Below are positions 33,674 through 41,719 of a DNA stretch of 64,000 nucleotides, piece after piece. Where the stretch lies: positions 372,001-436,000 of the forward strand of contig NZ_BMNK01000006.1 of assembly GCF_014646515.1 (NCBI RefSeq). The letters run 5' to 3'. The position numbers and the translations under genes are program-made. This stretch comes from Nonomuraea glycinis (GTDB taxonomy: Bacteria; Actinomycetota; Actinomycetes; Streptosporangiales; Streptosporangiaceae). How positions within the stretch are numbered: position 1 is the stretch's first letter; every line of letters starts with the position of its first letter. Below the pieces are notes generated by a model, which had not been told where the DNA came from, ran no database searches, and was given only the letters and a program-made list of their open reading frames with translations.

Positions 33674-34321
33674 TCAGGCCGGGGCCCGCACCACGTGGAG
33701 CAGTTCGGCCAGCACCTCGGTGTTGAGCTGGTAGGCGAGCTTCACCTCGCGGATGATCCGCTGCTGCTCCCGCTCGTCCGGCTCCAGCGCGTCCAGCCGG
33801 GAGCGGTATTCCTCCTTGAACCTGGGCAGGCTTCTGACCTGGTCGAAGAGGTAGAAGTCGACACCGCCGCCGGGCTGGTAGCCGTAGATCTTCTGCAGCT
33901 CCATCCGGATGAACTGCCCGCCGGACAGGTCGCCGAGATAGCGGGTGTAGTGGTGGGCGATGTAGCCGCCCGGCCAGTCGGCCACCTGCTCGATCCGGGC
34001 CACCAGGGTCCGCGTGGCCTTGGACGGGGCGATCCGGTCCCGCCAGCCCGGTCCGTAGATCTTCGCCAGGTCCCGCTCCAGCGCCTCTTCCCGGTAGAGC
34101 TCGGGGAAGACGAACCGTCCCGCCACCGGGTGCTCGCTCAGCCGCCGGGACACGCCGTCGAGGGCGACGTAGGCGAAATAGTGCTGGGCGACCATCTCGC
34201 CGTACTCCCGCTCGTTCAGCCGCCCGCCCATCAGCTCCGACAGGTAGCTCTCGCCTTCGGCGGACTCGTGCTCGCCCCAGGTGGCGCTCTTCAAGGTCTC
34301 GGAGAACGAGGTCACGGCCAC
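33674..34321 (-). CDS. Heme oxygenase (biliverdin-producing)
   Basis: A 215-residue enzyme. The proximal heme ligand is His18 in TWGEHESAE, and the distal-helix motif is YLGDLSGGQFIRMELQKIYGY. It opens heme to biliverdin, CO and iron, using NADPH-derived electrons. The start is GTG. It is first in the operon with TetR and MFS genes, an unusual pairing, since heme oxygenase usually lies with heme uptake genes. Confidence 0.93.
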   Translation of the reverse strand: MAVTSFSETLKSATWGEHESAEGESYLSELMGGRLNEREYGEMVAQHYFAYVALDGVSRRLSEHPVAGRFVFPELYREEALERDLAKIYGPGWRDRIAPSKATRTLVARIEQVADWPGGYIAHHYTRYLGDLSGGQFIRMELQKIYGYQPGGGVDFYLFDQVRSLPRFKEEYRSRLDALEPDEREQQRIIREVKLAYQLNTEVLAELLHVVRAPA

Positions 34322-34347
34322 ACCCTAGGGTTCGTACGGATATTTCA

Positions 34348-34404
34348 TGACACAGTGTCACAAACCCATTTGTGCCCCGTCAAGCGGATGACGACACCAT
34401 GTCA
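34348..34404. promoter_or_regulatory. Paired TetR-like operators upstream of heme oxygenase
   Basis: TGACAC-A-GTGTCA (34348-34360) is a perfect 13-bp palindrome. A second degenerate copy, CGACACCATGTCA, lies at 34392-34404. Between them is CACAAA-N4-TTTGTG (34359-34374). The spacing and form fit a TetR operator controlling the operon starting at 34321. Confidence 0.6.
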
Positions 34405-34498
34405 TCAACGTATGCCTTTCCCCTGTGTGCGACGGCCATTCTCTCCTCCTTTGGGGAATCCGTGGCGGCATCCTCGCCGCGGAGCCGCATTCCCGCGG

Positions 34499-34870
34499 TC
34501 AATCTTCCCCGGAGAACCGCTCCCAGGCGGACTGGCGGGTCATGCCCAGCGCGGCGCCGATCCGGGCCCAGGTGACCCCCCGGTCACGGGCCCTGGTCAC
34601 CCAGACCCGAAGGTTGTCCTCGACCTGCGCGCTCACGGCGGCGACGCGCGGCAGGAACTCGAGAATCTCCTCGCCGGTCATCTTGTCGGGCCAGGGGATC
34701 TCGGCGTCCGTGCTGCTCTCGGCCGGCGTCCCCAGGATCTCGGTGCACAGGCCCACGCACTCGTTGCAGATGTGGACGCCGGCGCCGGCGATCACCTTGG
34801 CTACGTGATCCTTGGACTTGCCGCAGAAGGAGCAGTGGATCTGCTGTTCGGTCATCGAAGGGGCGGGCAT
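34499..34870 (-). CDS. ClpX-type C4 zinc finger plus HTH-like protein
   Basis: A 123-residue protein. The N-terminal half is the zf-C4_ClpX module: CSFCGKSKDHVAKVIAGAGVHICNECVGLC with four Cys for zinc and the ClpX-like residue pattern. The C-terminal half (VTRARDRGVTWARIGAALGMTRQSAWERF) is a helix-turn-helix-like segment. There is no AAA+ domain, so it is not ClpX. It may be a DNA-binding regulator or an adaptor that borrows the ClpX zinc domain to reach Clp substrates. GGAGG lies 6 nt before the ATG; two inverted repeats sit upstream. Confidence 0.85.
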   Translation of the reverse strand: MPAPSMTEQQIHCSFCGKSKDHVAKVIAGAGVHICNECVGLCTEILGTPAESSTDAEIPWPDKMTGEEILEFLPRVAAVSAQVEDNLRVWVTRARDRGVTWARIGAALGMTRQSAWERFSGED

Positions 34871-34889
34871 CGGTCCTCCAGGGTCGCGT

Positions 34890-34934
34890 GTCAGGCTATG
34901 CCTGACGACACTAGAACGTCAGGACAAGCCTGAC
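34890..34934. promoter_or_regulatory. Two adjacent inverted repeats upstream of the ClpX-zinc-finger gene
   Basis: GTCAGGC-TAT-GCCTGAC (34890-34906) and GTCAGG-N5-CCTGAC (34918-34934) share the half-site GTCAGG and are 28 bp apart, close to an integral number of helical turns. This is a strong operator pattern, possibly for autoregulation by the neighbouring HTH protein. The half-site also resembles DtxR-family boxes. Confidence 0.6.
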
Positions 34935-35032
34935 AAGTCCTGTGCCCAGGGCACGGTCCGCCCTCTGTGGCCGGGGGCGCGGTGAGTGGTGTCCGGGATT
35001 CTGGGCCGCTCAGGGGTGTGCGGGCTGCCGGG

Positions 35033-35725
35033 TCAGAGTGTGGCGGCCACTTGGCGGAGTCCGGCCGAGGCGTTGCCGGTGATCGCGTCGCCGTGGCCGA
35101 CGCAGACCAGGGCGAGGTCGAGCTCCGCCAGCCGCCGGAAGGACGCGATCGCCTTCGGGCGGTCGGCGTTGAAGACGCCCAGCATGATCCGGCCGTCCAC
35201 GTGCGCGATGGTGTCGCCGGCGAACAGCAGGCGATGGGCCGGCACATGGATGGCGATGCTGCCGTCGGTGTGGCCGGGGATGGAGATCACCTCGGCCCCG
35301 CCGCCGAAGTCGAGGACGTCGCCTTCGGTCAGCTCCTGGTCGACCCGGGAGGGCGGCACCGGCGGGATCGGGGGGAGGCCGTCGAAGATCTCCCGCTCCC
35401 AGTCCGGCATGTGCGCGCGCTCGGGCAACTGCTGCGCGGCCTGCCCGCGGACGACCGCCGCGTCGGCCCGATGGACCATCACCGTGGCGTCGGCGGCGAT
35501 CTCCGCCAGCGCGCCATGATGATCCTCGTGCCCGTGCGTCACGATGATCCGCCTCAGATCACCGAGGGAGAAGCCGAGCGACCGGATGGCGCCTTCGATG
35601 TCGCCGCCCGAGCCGGGCGTGCTCGTGTCGATGAGCGTCAGGGCGTCGCGCTCGTGCCACAGGTAGGCGTGCCCGACGGCGAAGTGGAGTAGATGCAGGT
35701 TGGGTGTCATCTCGACGAGCTTCAT
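35033..35725 (-). CDS. MBL-fold metallo-hydrolase
   Basis: A 230-residue metallo-beta-lactamase-fold hydrolase. The zinc motif is THGHEDHHGAL, with the later His in GHTDGSIAIHV, Asp in FAGDTIAH and His in CVGHGDAI. It matches small glyoxalase II / lactonase-like members. The substrate (lactone, thioester) is unknown. It is divergent from the excisionase-like gene. Confidence 0.9.
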   Translation of the reverse strand: MKLVEMTPNLHLLHFAVGHAYLWHERDALTLIDTSTPGSGGDIEGAIRSLGFSLGDLRRIIVTHGHEDHHGALAEIAADATVMVHRADAAVVRGQAAQQLPERAHMPDWEREIFDGLPPIPPVPPSRVDQELTEGDVLDFGGGAEVISIPGHTDGSIAIHVPAHRLLFAGDTIAHVDGRIMLGVFNADRPKAIASFRRLAELDLALVCVGHGDAITGNASAGLRQVAATL

Positions 35726-35837
35726 CCCCGCAACGTACGTCCGCGGCCGGCCGCAGGCGCGAGCCCTTCGCTACAAGCTAAGCGACCTTCCCTATCAGTC
35801 CCTATCATCCGTTTATTGCGGTATATTAAGGAATGTT

Positions 35838-36239
35838 ATGCAGCAATACACCGTCGAGCAGGCGGCGAACCTCCTCGGCCTTCACGTCAAGACCGTCCGC
35901 AACTACGTGCGCGACGGCAGGCTCAAGGCCGTCAAGATCGGCAAGCAGTATCGGATCGCCCGCCAGGACCTGGAGGCGTTCACCGGGCAGCCCGTCTCAC
36001 CCCAGGCGCCGGCCCGGCACGTCGAAGCGTCCAGCATCGTGCGGATCGACGGCATCGACCGCACTGAGATGGACCGCCTGAGCACGATGCTCCTGGGCTC
36101 CCTTGCAAGCCGCCCGACCGGTGTCCGTGTCGAGCTCGTCTACGACGAGGAGTACGCCAACCTGAAGATCATCATCCTGGGCGACCTGGAGATCTCCGCC
36201 CAGGTGTTCCGCCTCATCGACGCCCTGGTCAAGGAGTGA
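35838..36239 (+). CDS. Excisionase/MerR-type HTH protein with extra C-terminal domain
   Basis: A 133-residue protein. The first 60 residues are a MerR/Xis helix-turn-helix: YTVEQAANLLGLHVKTVRNYVRDGRLKAVKIGKQYRIARQDLEAF. The other 70 residues (VEASSIVRIDGIDRTEMDRLSTMLLGSL...RVELVYDEEYANLKIIILGDLEISAQVFRLIDALV) form a separate alpha/beta domain I do not recognise. The promoter is notably A/T-rich (GGTATATTAAGG), and two CCCTATCA direct repeats lie upstream. It is followed at 56 bp by the alpha/beta hydrolase gene and may control it. Confidence 0.8.
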   Translation: MQQYTVEQAANLLGLHVKTVRNYVRDGRLKAVKIGKQYRIARQDLEAFTGQPVSPQAPARHVEASSIVRIDGIDRTEMDRLSTMLLGSLASRPTGVRVELVYDEEYANLKIIILGDLEISAQVFRLIDALVKE

Positions 36240-36294
36240 CCATGCCCCACCCTCCTCGCCCGACGGCGAGGGAGCCGACCGAGAGAGCGATGAG

Positions 36295-37206
36295 ATGGCG
36301 GAAATCTACAGATCTGAGGACGGCAAGCGGGCCGTCGAGCAGCGCTATCGCGAGCTCCTGGCCCGCTGGCCGGTGCCCGCCGAGCACCTGCGCGTGCCCA
36401 CCGCCCAGGGCGAGACCTTCGTGATCGCCTGCGGGCCGTCCGCCGCGCCGCCGCTGGTGCTTCTGCACGGCTCCGCCACCAACAGCGCCATGTGGCTCAC
36501 CGACGTCGCCGGCTTCGCGCGCCACTTCCGGGTGTACGCCATCGACCTCGTCGGCGAGCCGGGCCTGAGCGCGCCGTCCCGTCCCGACCTGGCCTCCGGC
36601 GCTTACGCCCGCTGGCTGGAGGAGGTGCTGGACGCCCTGGACATCCGGCGGACCTCGATGGTCGCCGTGTCGCTCGGCGGCTGGATCGCCCTCGACTACG
36701 CCACCCGCCACCCCGGCAAGGTCGAACGGCTGGCGCTGCAGTGCCCCGGCGGGATCGGACCCCAGCTATGGGGCAAGCTGATGGTGGCCCTGCTGCTGAA
36801 GCCACTCGGCCGCTGGGGCCGCGCCAGGTCCATGCGCCTCCTCCTGGGCCCCGCGTCCACCTCCGTCACGGCCCCGGCCCCCGCCGCTGCCCCTGGAGCC
36901 ATGGCCGTCCCAGCCACTTCCCAGGCCGCTGACTTCGGTGACTTCATGCTCCTGATCAACGGCACCTTCCGTCACCGCATGGGCCGGATGCCGCTCTTCG
37001 ACGACGAGTCCCTGCGGCGCCTGACCATGCCCTTGCTGGTGATCGTCGGTGGGCGCGACGCTTTTCTCGACTCCAGCGGCACCCGCCGCCGCATCACGGA
37101 GACCGCGCCGCACGCCGCCATCCGCTTCCTCCCCGACTGGGGCCACTACCTCCCGAACCAGACGGACGAGATCACCGGTTTCCTCACCGAGAATGCCCAT
37201 GCCTGA
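36295..37206 (+). CDS. Alpha/beta hydrolase
   Basis: A 303-residue hydrolase. The oxyanion region is LVLLHGSATNSAMW, the nucleophile elbow VAVSLGGWIALDYA, the acid in VIVGGRDAFLD and the His in LPDWGHYLPNQ, giving a complete Ser-Asp-His triad. The cap region (about 170-235) includes a Pro/Ala stretch. It is likely an esterase, lactonase or haloperoxidase-type enzyme; substrate unknown. It lies in a co-directional run after the HTH gene and before the DUF4180 gene. Confidence 0.88.
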   Translation: MAEIYRSEDGKRAVEQRYRELLARWPVPAEHLRVPTAQGETFVIACGPSAAPPLVLLHGSATNSAMWLTDVAGFARHFRVYAIDLVGEPGLSAPSRPDLASGAYARWLEEVLDALDIRRTSMVAVSLGGWIALDYATRHPGKVERLALQCPGGIGPQLWGKLMVALLLKPLGRWGRARSMRLLLGPASTSVTAPAPAAAPGAMAVPATSQAADFGDFMLLINGTFRHRMGRMPLFDDESLRRLTMPLLVIVGGRDAFLDSSGTRRRITETAPHAAIRFLPDWGHYLPNQTDEITGFLTENAHA

Positions 37207-37267
37207 AGTGCCCCGACAGACGCCGCTCCGTCCCGGACGGTTGAGCAAGAAGGAGAAGGAGTACCCC

Positions 37268-37618
37268 ATGTCCGAGGTTTTCGTCTGTGAACCCCAAGGT
37301 CAGGTGCTGCGCAGTGAGCAGGATGCGCTCGACCTGATCGGCGAGGCCATCTACCGGCGCGTCCAGTGGGTCGCCGTCCCCGCCGAGCGGCTGCACCAGG
37401 ATTTCTGGGAGCTGAGCACGCGCGTCGCGGGGGAGTTCGTGGCGAAGTTCGCCAACTACCGGCACGGCCTCGCCATCGTGGGCGACATTTCCGTACATGT
37501 CGCTGCGAGCTCGTCTTTCCGGGACTGGGTCCGTGAGGCGAACCGTGGCCGTCAGATCTGGTTCGTCGCAGACCTGGCAGAGCTTGAGCGGCGGTTGTCC
37601 GGTGATGCGAGCGGATGA
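37268..37618 (+). CDS. DUF4180 protein
   Basis: A 116-residue cytosolic protein of the DUF4180 family: it has the segments DALDLIGEAIYRRVQWVAVPAERLHQDFWELSTRVAGEF and GLAIVGDISVHVAASSSFRDWVREANRGRQIWFVAD typical of that group. Function is unknown. GAGAAGGAG lies upstream of the ATG. It is 61 bp after the hydrolase gene in the same direction. Confidence 0.88.
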   Translation: MSEVFVCEPQGQVLRSEQDALDLIGEAIYRRVQWVAVPAERLHQDFWELSTRVAGEFVAKFANYRHGLAIVGDISVHVAASSSFRDWVREANRGRQIWFVADLAELERRLSGDASG

Positions 37619-37661
37619 ACCAGGCTCGACCGATCCACGGGCGTCGCCATCGCGCCACTCG

Positions 37662-39020
37662 TCAGCGGGTGTAGCGGTGTTTGGCGCCCGGGGGGAAATA
37701 CTCGGCGTCGCCCGTCTCGCGCAGCCGGACGACCGGCGGCTGCTGCGCCTGCGGCACATAGTGCCCGAACTCGCTGTTGAGCCGGAGCAACTGCTCCAGG
37801 ACGGAGCGGCCCACGATGTCGGCCGTCTCCTGCGACGGCTTCTCGCCCTGCGCGAGCTCCACGGTGACCGTCAGCCGCCGGTCGCGCCCCGCGTCCTCCA
37901 CCACCTCCAGCACGAACTTGCCCGTCACCAGCGCGCTGACCTCCGGCTGCTCCAGCCCGACCGCGATGTTCTCCGGATAGACGTTCGCCCCGTAGTAGGA
38001 CACGGTGAAGTGGCTGCGCCCGAAGACGTACACGAAGGGACGTTCGAGCCCGGGGGCCGTGGGCTCGAGTCCATGATCCCGTACGAACTCCAGCATCCGC
38101 TCGTACGGGATCACCCCGCCCTCGTCGGCGATGTGGTAGCGGATCAGTGGGATGCCGTTGTCGCCGGAGAAGAGCAGGGTGCTCTGGTGTTCCTCGAAGA
38201 AGCGCACCTCGGGGTCGTACTGCACGAGGGTCGGCAGCCGGGGCTCGCCGAACAGCTCCCTGGCCGTGGCCGGGCGCTCAGCCAGGAAGCGGCGGATCTG
38301 CACCGACAGCGGAGTCTCGTTGCCCAGCACGCCCGCGTCGGCGGTGCCGTACAGGGAGGCGATGCCGCGCAGCGGGTCGTCGATGCCCGCCCTGGCGGCC
38401 ACCAGCGTGCGCCACTCCTCGCTGAACACCTCGCCGGCGGTCACCAGCTTGAGGTTCCAGCCGGACCAGGGGAGCCCTGAGTCGACGATGTTCTTGAGGA
38501 ACGGTGGGTAGCCGAGCAGGACCACCTGGTCGAAGTGCGGGGCGAGCTCGGGGATGACGCGCAGGATCTCCCGCTTGTCGCTGCCCGGCGCCACCACGGT
38601 GATCGGGTAGCCGAGCTCGGCCAGGTGGCGGCAGCAGTTGAGGGTGAACAGCCCGCCGACCCAGGAGCCGAGAGCGAAGCAGACGACGGCGAGGGTGCGT
38701 CGTTCGCGGGCGTGGAAGGAGTCTCGGAAGATCTCCTCGAAGCGGGCGGCGATGACGCGCTCGTCGGAGGCGGAGCGCGGCCAGAACGACGGCTCCCCGG
38801 TGGAGCCGGACGACACCGCGACGATGTCGCCGATCACTCCGTCGCGACACAGGTCGGGCAGGGGATGGCGGCGGGTGTAGCCGTCCTTGGTCGTCATCGG
38901 CAACCCCACGAAGTCCTGAAATGTCGTGACCTGTTGGGGGTCGATGTGGTGCTCGGCGAGGAACGCCCGGTAGGCCGGCACCCTGTCCGCCACCTCATGG
39001 AACAGCTTGACCACGTCCAT
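37662..39020 (-). CDS. PaaK/CapK-like adenylate-forming ligase
   Basis: A 452-residue adenylate-forming enzyme. The ATP loop is VAVSSGSTGEPSFWPRS, followed by LGSWVGGLFT, the A5-like SLYGTADAGVLGNE and the A7 region STLLFSGDNGIPLIRYHIADEG with Asp. It is closest to phenylacetate-CoA ligase/CapK-like proteins, and lacks the usual carboxyl-terminal Lys motif of acetyl-CoA synthetases. It would activate an aryl or acyl acid as AMP ester and transfer it to CoA or another acceptor; substrate unknown. Confidence 0.82.
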   Translation of the reverse strand: MDVVKLFHEVADRVPAYRAFLAEHHIDPQQVTTFQDFVGLPMTTKDGYTRRHPLPDLCRDGVIGDIVAVSSGSTGEPSFWPRSASDERVIAARFEEIFRDSFHARERRTLAVVCFALGSWVGGLFTLNCCRHLAELGYPITVVAPGSDKREILRVIPELAPHFDQVVLLGYPPFLKNIVDSGLPWSGWNLKLVTAGEVFSEEWRTLVAARAGIDDPLRGIASLYGTADAGVLGNETPLSVQIRRFLAERPATARELFGEPRLPTLVQYDPEVRFFEEHQSTLLFSGDNGIPLIRYHIADEGGVIPYERMLEFVRDHGLEPTAPGLERPFVYVFGRSHFTVSYYGANVYPENIAVGLEQPEVSALVTGKFVLEVVEDAGRDRRLTVTVELAQGEKPSQETADIVGRSVLEQLLRLNSEFGHYVPQAQQPPVVRLRETGDAEYFPPGAKHRYTR

Positions 39021-39187
39021 CAGCCGACTGTACGGCCGCGATCGGCGGCAGTCACCCGCGCGGACGCCTGAGAATCACCCTCGCGGCGGAGCCCCAGGCC
39101 AAGGTCTCTCCTAGATGCCGCTTACATAATTACGATCGCTGTGAGCGAACACCGGCAATGAAGGGAACATTCGTGCGCTCTGATGAA

Positions 39188-39206
39188 TTGAGTCCATGTA
39201 ACTCAA
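39188..39206 (+). promoter_or_regulatory. HAIR element (HspR operator) upstream of lon
   Basis: TTGAGT-N7-ACTCAA matches the core of the HAIR consensus CTTGAGT-N7-ACTCAAG perfectly and lies 16 bp before the lon ATG. In Streptomyces the heat-shock repressor HspR binds HAIR boxes at dnaK, clpB and lon. No hspR gene is in the window. Confidence 0.85.
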
Positions 39207-39221
39207 CCCTTTGGAGTTCGC

Positions 39222-41582
39222 ATGAGTGAGAGCTTGATCCTTCCGGTCCTGCCGCTGGATGACGCTGTCGTCCTGCCGGGCATGGTGGTTCCCTTGGACC
39301 TGTCCGACTCCGAGGTGCGAGCCGCCATCGACGCGGCCCAGGCATCCGGTCTCAACAAGCCGCAGGTCCTTCTCGTTCCCCGGATCGACGGCCGTTACGG
39401 CGCCGTCGGCGTGCAGGCGGTGGTCGAGCAGGTCGGCAGGCTCCCCGGAGGCGAGCCCGCCGCCGTCGTGCGCGGTGTCACCCGGGTGCGCGTGGGCACC
39501 GGCACGACCGGCCCCGGCGCGGCGCTGTGGGTGGAGGTCAGCACGGTCGACGTCATCGCCGCCGGCGAGCGCGCCCAGGAGCTGGCCAAGGAGTACAAGG
39601 CCCTGGCCACCACGATTTTGCAGAAGCGCGGCGCCTGGCAGGTCGTCGACCAGGTCAACCAGATCGACGACCCGTCGGTCCTGGCCGACAGCTCCGGCTA
39701 CACGCCGTGGCTGACGACCGCCCAGAAGGTCGAGCTGCTGGAGGCCGCCGACCCCGCCGACCGGCTGGCCAGGCTGATCGAGTGGTCGCGTGAGCACCTC
39801 GCCGAGCTGGACGTGGCCGAGACGATCCGTAAGGACGTCCAGGAGGGCATGGACAAGCAGCAGCGCGAGTTCCTGTTGCGTCAGCAGCTCGCCGCGGTCC
39901 GCAAGGAGCTCAAGGAGCTCAACGGCGACACGGCCGGGACCGAGGAGGAGGACTACCGCGCCCGCGTCGAGGCCGCGGACCTGCCCGGCAAGGTGCGCGA
40001 GGCCGCGCTCAAGGAGGTCGACAAGCTGGAGCGGACCTCCGACCAGTCCCCGGAGACCGGCTGGATCCGCACCTGGCTGGACACCGTCCTCGACATCCCC
40101 TGGAACGAGCGGACCGAGGACACCTACGACATCACCGGCGCCCGCGAGGTGCTGGACGCCGACCACACGGGCCTGTCCGACGTGAAGGACCGCATCATCG
40201 AGCACCTGGCCGTGCGCAAGCGCCGCCAGGACAAAGGGCTCGGCGTGGTGGGCGGCCGCCGTAGCGGCGCCGTGCTCGCGCTGGCGGGCCCTCCCGGGGT
40301 CGGCAAGACCTCGCTCGGCGAGTCCGTCGCCCGGTCGATGGGCCGTAAGTTCGTCAGGGTGGCGCTCGGCGGCGTCCGCGACGAGGCGGAGATCCGCGGC
40401 CACCGGCGCACCTACGTCGGCGCGCTGCCCGGCCGTATCGTCCGCGCCATCCGCGAGGCCGGCTCGATGAACCCGGTCGTGCTGCTCGACGAGGTGGACA
40501 AGGTCGGCGCCGACTACCGCGGCGACCCGACCGCGGCGCTGCTCGAAGTGCTCGACCCGGCCCAGAACCACACCTTCCGCGACCACTACCTCGAGGTCGA
40601 GCTCGACCTGAGCGACGTGCTCTTCCTGGCCACGGCCAACGTCCTGGAGGCGATCCCCGGCCCGCTGCTGGACCGGATGGAGATCGTCACCCTCGACGGC
40701 TACACCGAGGACGAGAAGGTCGCCATCGCCCGTGACCACCTGCTGCCCCGGCAGCTCGACCTGGCCGGGCTGACGGCCGAGGAGGTCGCGGTCAAGGAGG
40801 ACGCCCTGCGCAGGCTGGCGGCCGAGTACACCCGCGAGGCCGGGGTCCGGTCGCTGGAGCGCTCGATCGCCCGCATCCTGCGCAAGGTGACGGCGAACGG
40901 CGAGCTGCCCGTCACGGTGGGCGCGGACGAGCTGGTCGGCTACCTCGGCCGGCCCCGGTTCGTGCCGGAGTCGTCGCTGCCCGAGGCCACCCAGCGCACC
41001 TCGGTGCCCGGCGTGGCGACGGGCCTGGCGGTCACCGGCGCGGGTGGTGACGTCCTCTACGTGGAGGCGTCGCTGGCCGACCCGGAGACCGGCGAGACCG
41101 GGCTCACGCTGACCGGCCAGCTCGGCGAGGTGATGAAGGAGTCGGCCAAGATCGCGCTGTCCTACCTGCGCTCGCACGGCGCGGAGCTGGAGCTGCCGGT
41201 CACCGCGCTGAAGGACCGCTCGGTCCACGTCCACTTCCCCGCGGGCGCCGTGCCCAAGGACGGCCCCTCGGCCGGTGTGACGCTGACGACCGCGCTGGCC
41301 TCGCTCCTGTCCGGGCGGCTGGTCCGCGGTGACGTGGCGATGACCGGTGAGATCTCCCTCACCGGGCGGGTCCTGCCGATCGGCGGCGTCAAGCAGAAGC
41401 TGCTCGCGGCGCACCGGGCGGGCATCACCACGGTGCTCATCCCGGCCCGCAACGAGCCGGACCTGGACGACGTGCCCCAGGAGGTCCGCGACGAGCTGAC
41501 CATCCACCCGGTCAGCGACGTCCGCGAGGTCCTGGACATCGCCCTCGCCCCGGCCCAGGTGGCCACCACCGTCGCCGCCTGA
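39222..41582 (+). CDS. lon: ATP-dependent Lon protease
   Basis: A 786-residue LonA protease. The N-terminal substrate domain starts SLILPVLPLDDAVVLPGMVVPL. Walker A is GPPGVGKTS (about 354-362), and Walker B is VVLLDEVDKV. The proteolytic Ser is S683 in PKDGPSAGV, with Lys726 in GGVKQKLLAAH, spaced 43 residues as in E. coli Lon. It degrades misfolded and regulatory proteins in the cytoplasm. Heat-shock control by HspR is supported by the HAIR box just upstream. GGAG precedes the ATG. Confidence 0.97.
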   Translation: MSESLILPVLPLDDAVVLPGMVVPLDLSDSEVRAAIDAAQASGLNKPQVLLVPRIDGRYGAVGVQAVVEQVGRLPGGEPAAVVRGVTRVRVGTGTTGPGAALWVEVSTVDVIAAGERAQELAKEYKALATTILQKRGAWQVVDQVNQIDDPSVLADSSGYTPWLTTAQKVELLEAADPADRLARLIEWSREHLAELDVAETIRKDVQEGMDKQQREFLLRQQLAAVRKELKELNGDTAGTEEEDYRARVEAADLPGKVREAALKEVDKLERTSDQSPETGWIRTWLDTVLDIPWNERTEDTYDITGAREVLDADHTGLSDVKDRIIEHLAVRKRRQDKGLGVVGGRRSGAVLALAGPPGVGKTSLGESVARSMGRKFVRVALGGVRDEAEIRGHRRTYVGALPGRIVRAIREAGSMNPVVLLDEVDKVGADYRGDPTAALLEVLDPAQNHTFRDHYLEVELDLSDVLFLATANVLEAIPGPLLDRMEIVTLDGYTEDEKVAIARDHLLPRQLDLAGLTAEEVAVKEDALRRLAAEYTREAGVRSLERSIARILRKVTANGELPVTVGADELVGYLGRPRFVPESSLPEATQRTSVPGVATGLAVTGAGGDVLYVEASLADPETGETGLTLTGQLGEVMKESAKIALSYLRSHGAELELPVTALKDRSVHVHFPAGAVPKDGPSAGVTLTTALASLLSGRLVRGDVAMTGEISLTGRVLPIGGVKQKLLAAHRAGITTVLIPARNEPDLDDVPQEVRDELTIHPVSDVREVLDIALAPAQVATTVAA

Positions 41583-41594
41583 CCACGGACGCGC

Positions 41595-41625
41595 ACCCCG
41601 TCGCAGCGTCGCTGCGGCGGGGTGT
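41595..41625 (+). terminator. Rho-independent-like hairpin after lon
   Basis: CACCCCG (41595-41601) pairs with CGGGGTG (41619-41625), and the inner CGCAG/CTGCG extends the stem. No U-tract follows. Confidence 0.6.
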
Positions 41626-41667
41626 CGCTGTGCTCACCAGCACAATCAGGGTCTTGTACGCATATGT

Positions 41668-41701
41668 ACGAATCATCTTGTCGTTTGACTGAATGATTCG
41701 T
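41668..41701. promoter_or_regulatory. 9-bp inverted repeat upstream of the Fic gene
   Basis: ACGAATCAT (41668-41676) and ATGATTCGT (41693-41701) are perfect inverted repeats separated by 16 bp, so the half-sites are 25 bp apart. The region is A/T-rich and probably contains the fic promoter. A regulator binding two adjacent major grooves is likely. Confidence 0.5.
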
Positions 41702-41719
41702 TGATGCTTGACTGGGCGC

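Noticed and set aside
34499..34870. ClpX itself
   Set aside because: Only the zinc domain is present; there is no Walker A/B or AAA+ domain and the protein has just 123 residues.
39111..41507. A very long open frame on the minus strand opposite lon
   Set aside because: GC-rich third positions of the lon gene suppress antisense stops; the frame has no domain and its composition is the mirror of lon codons.
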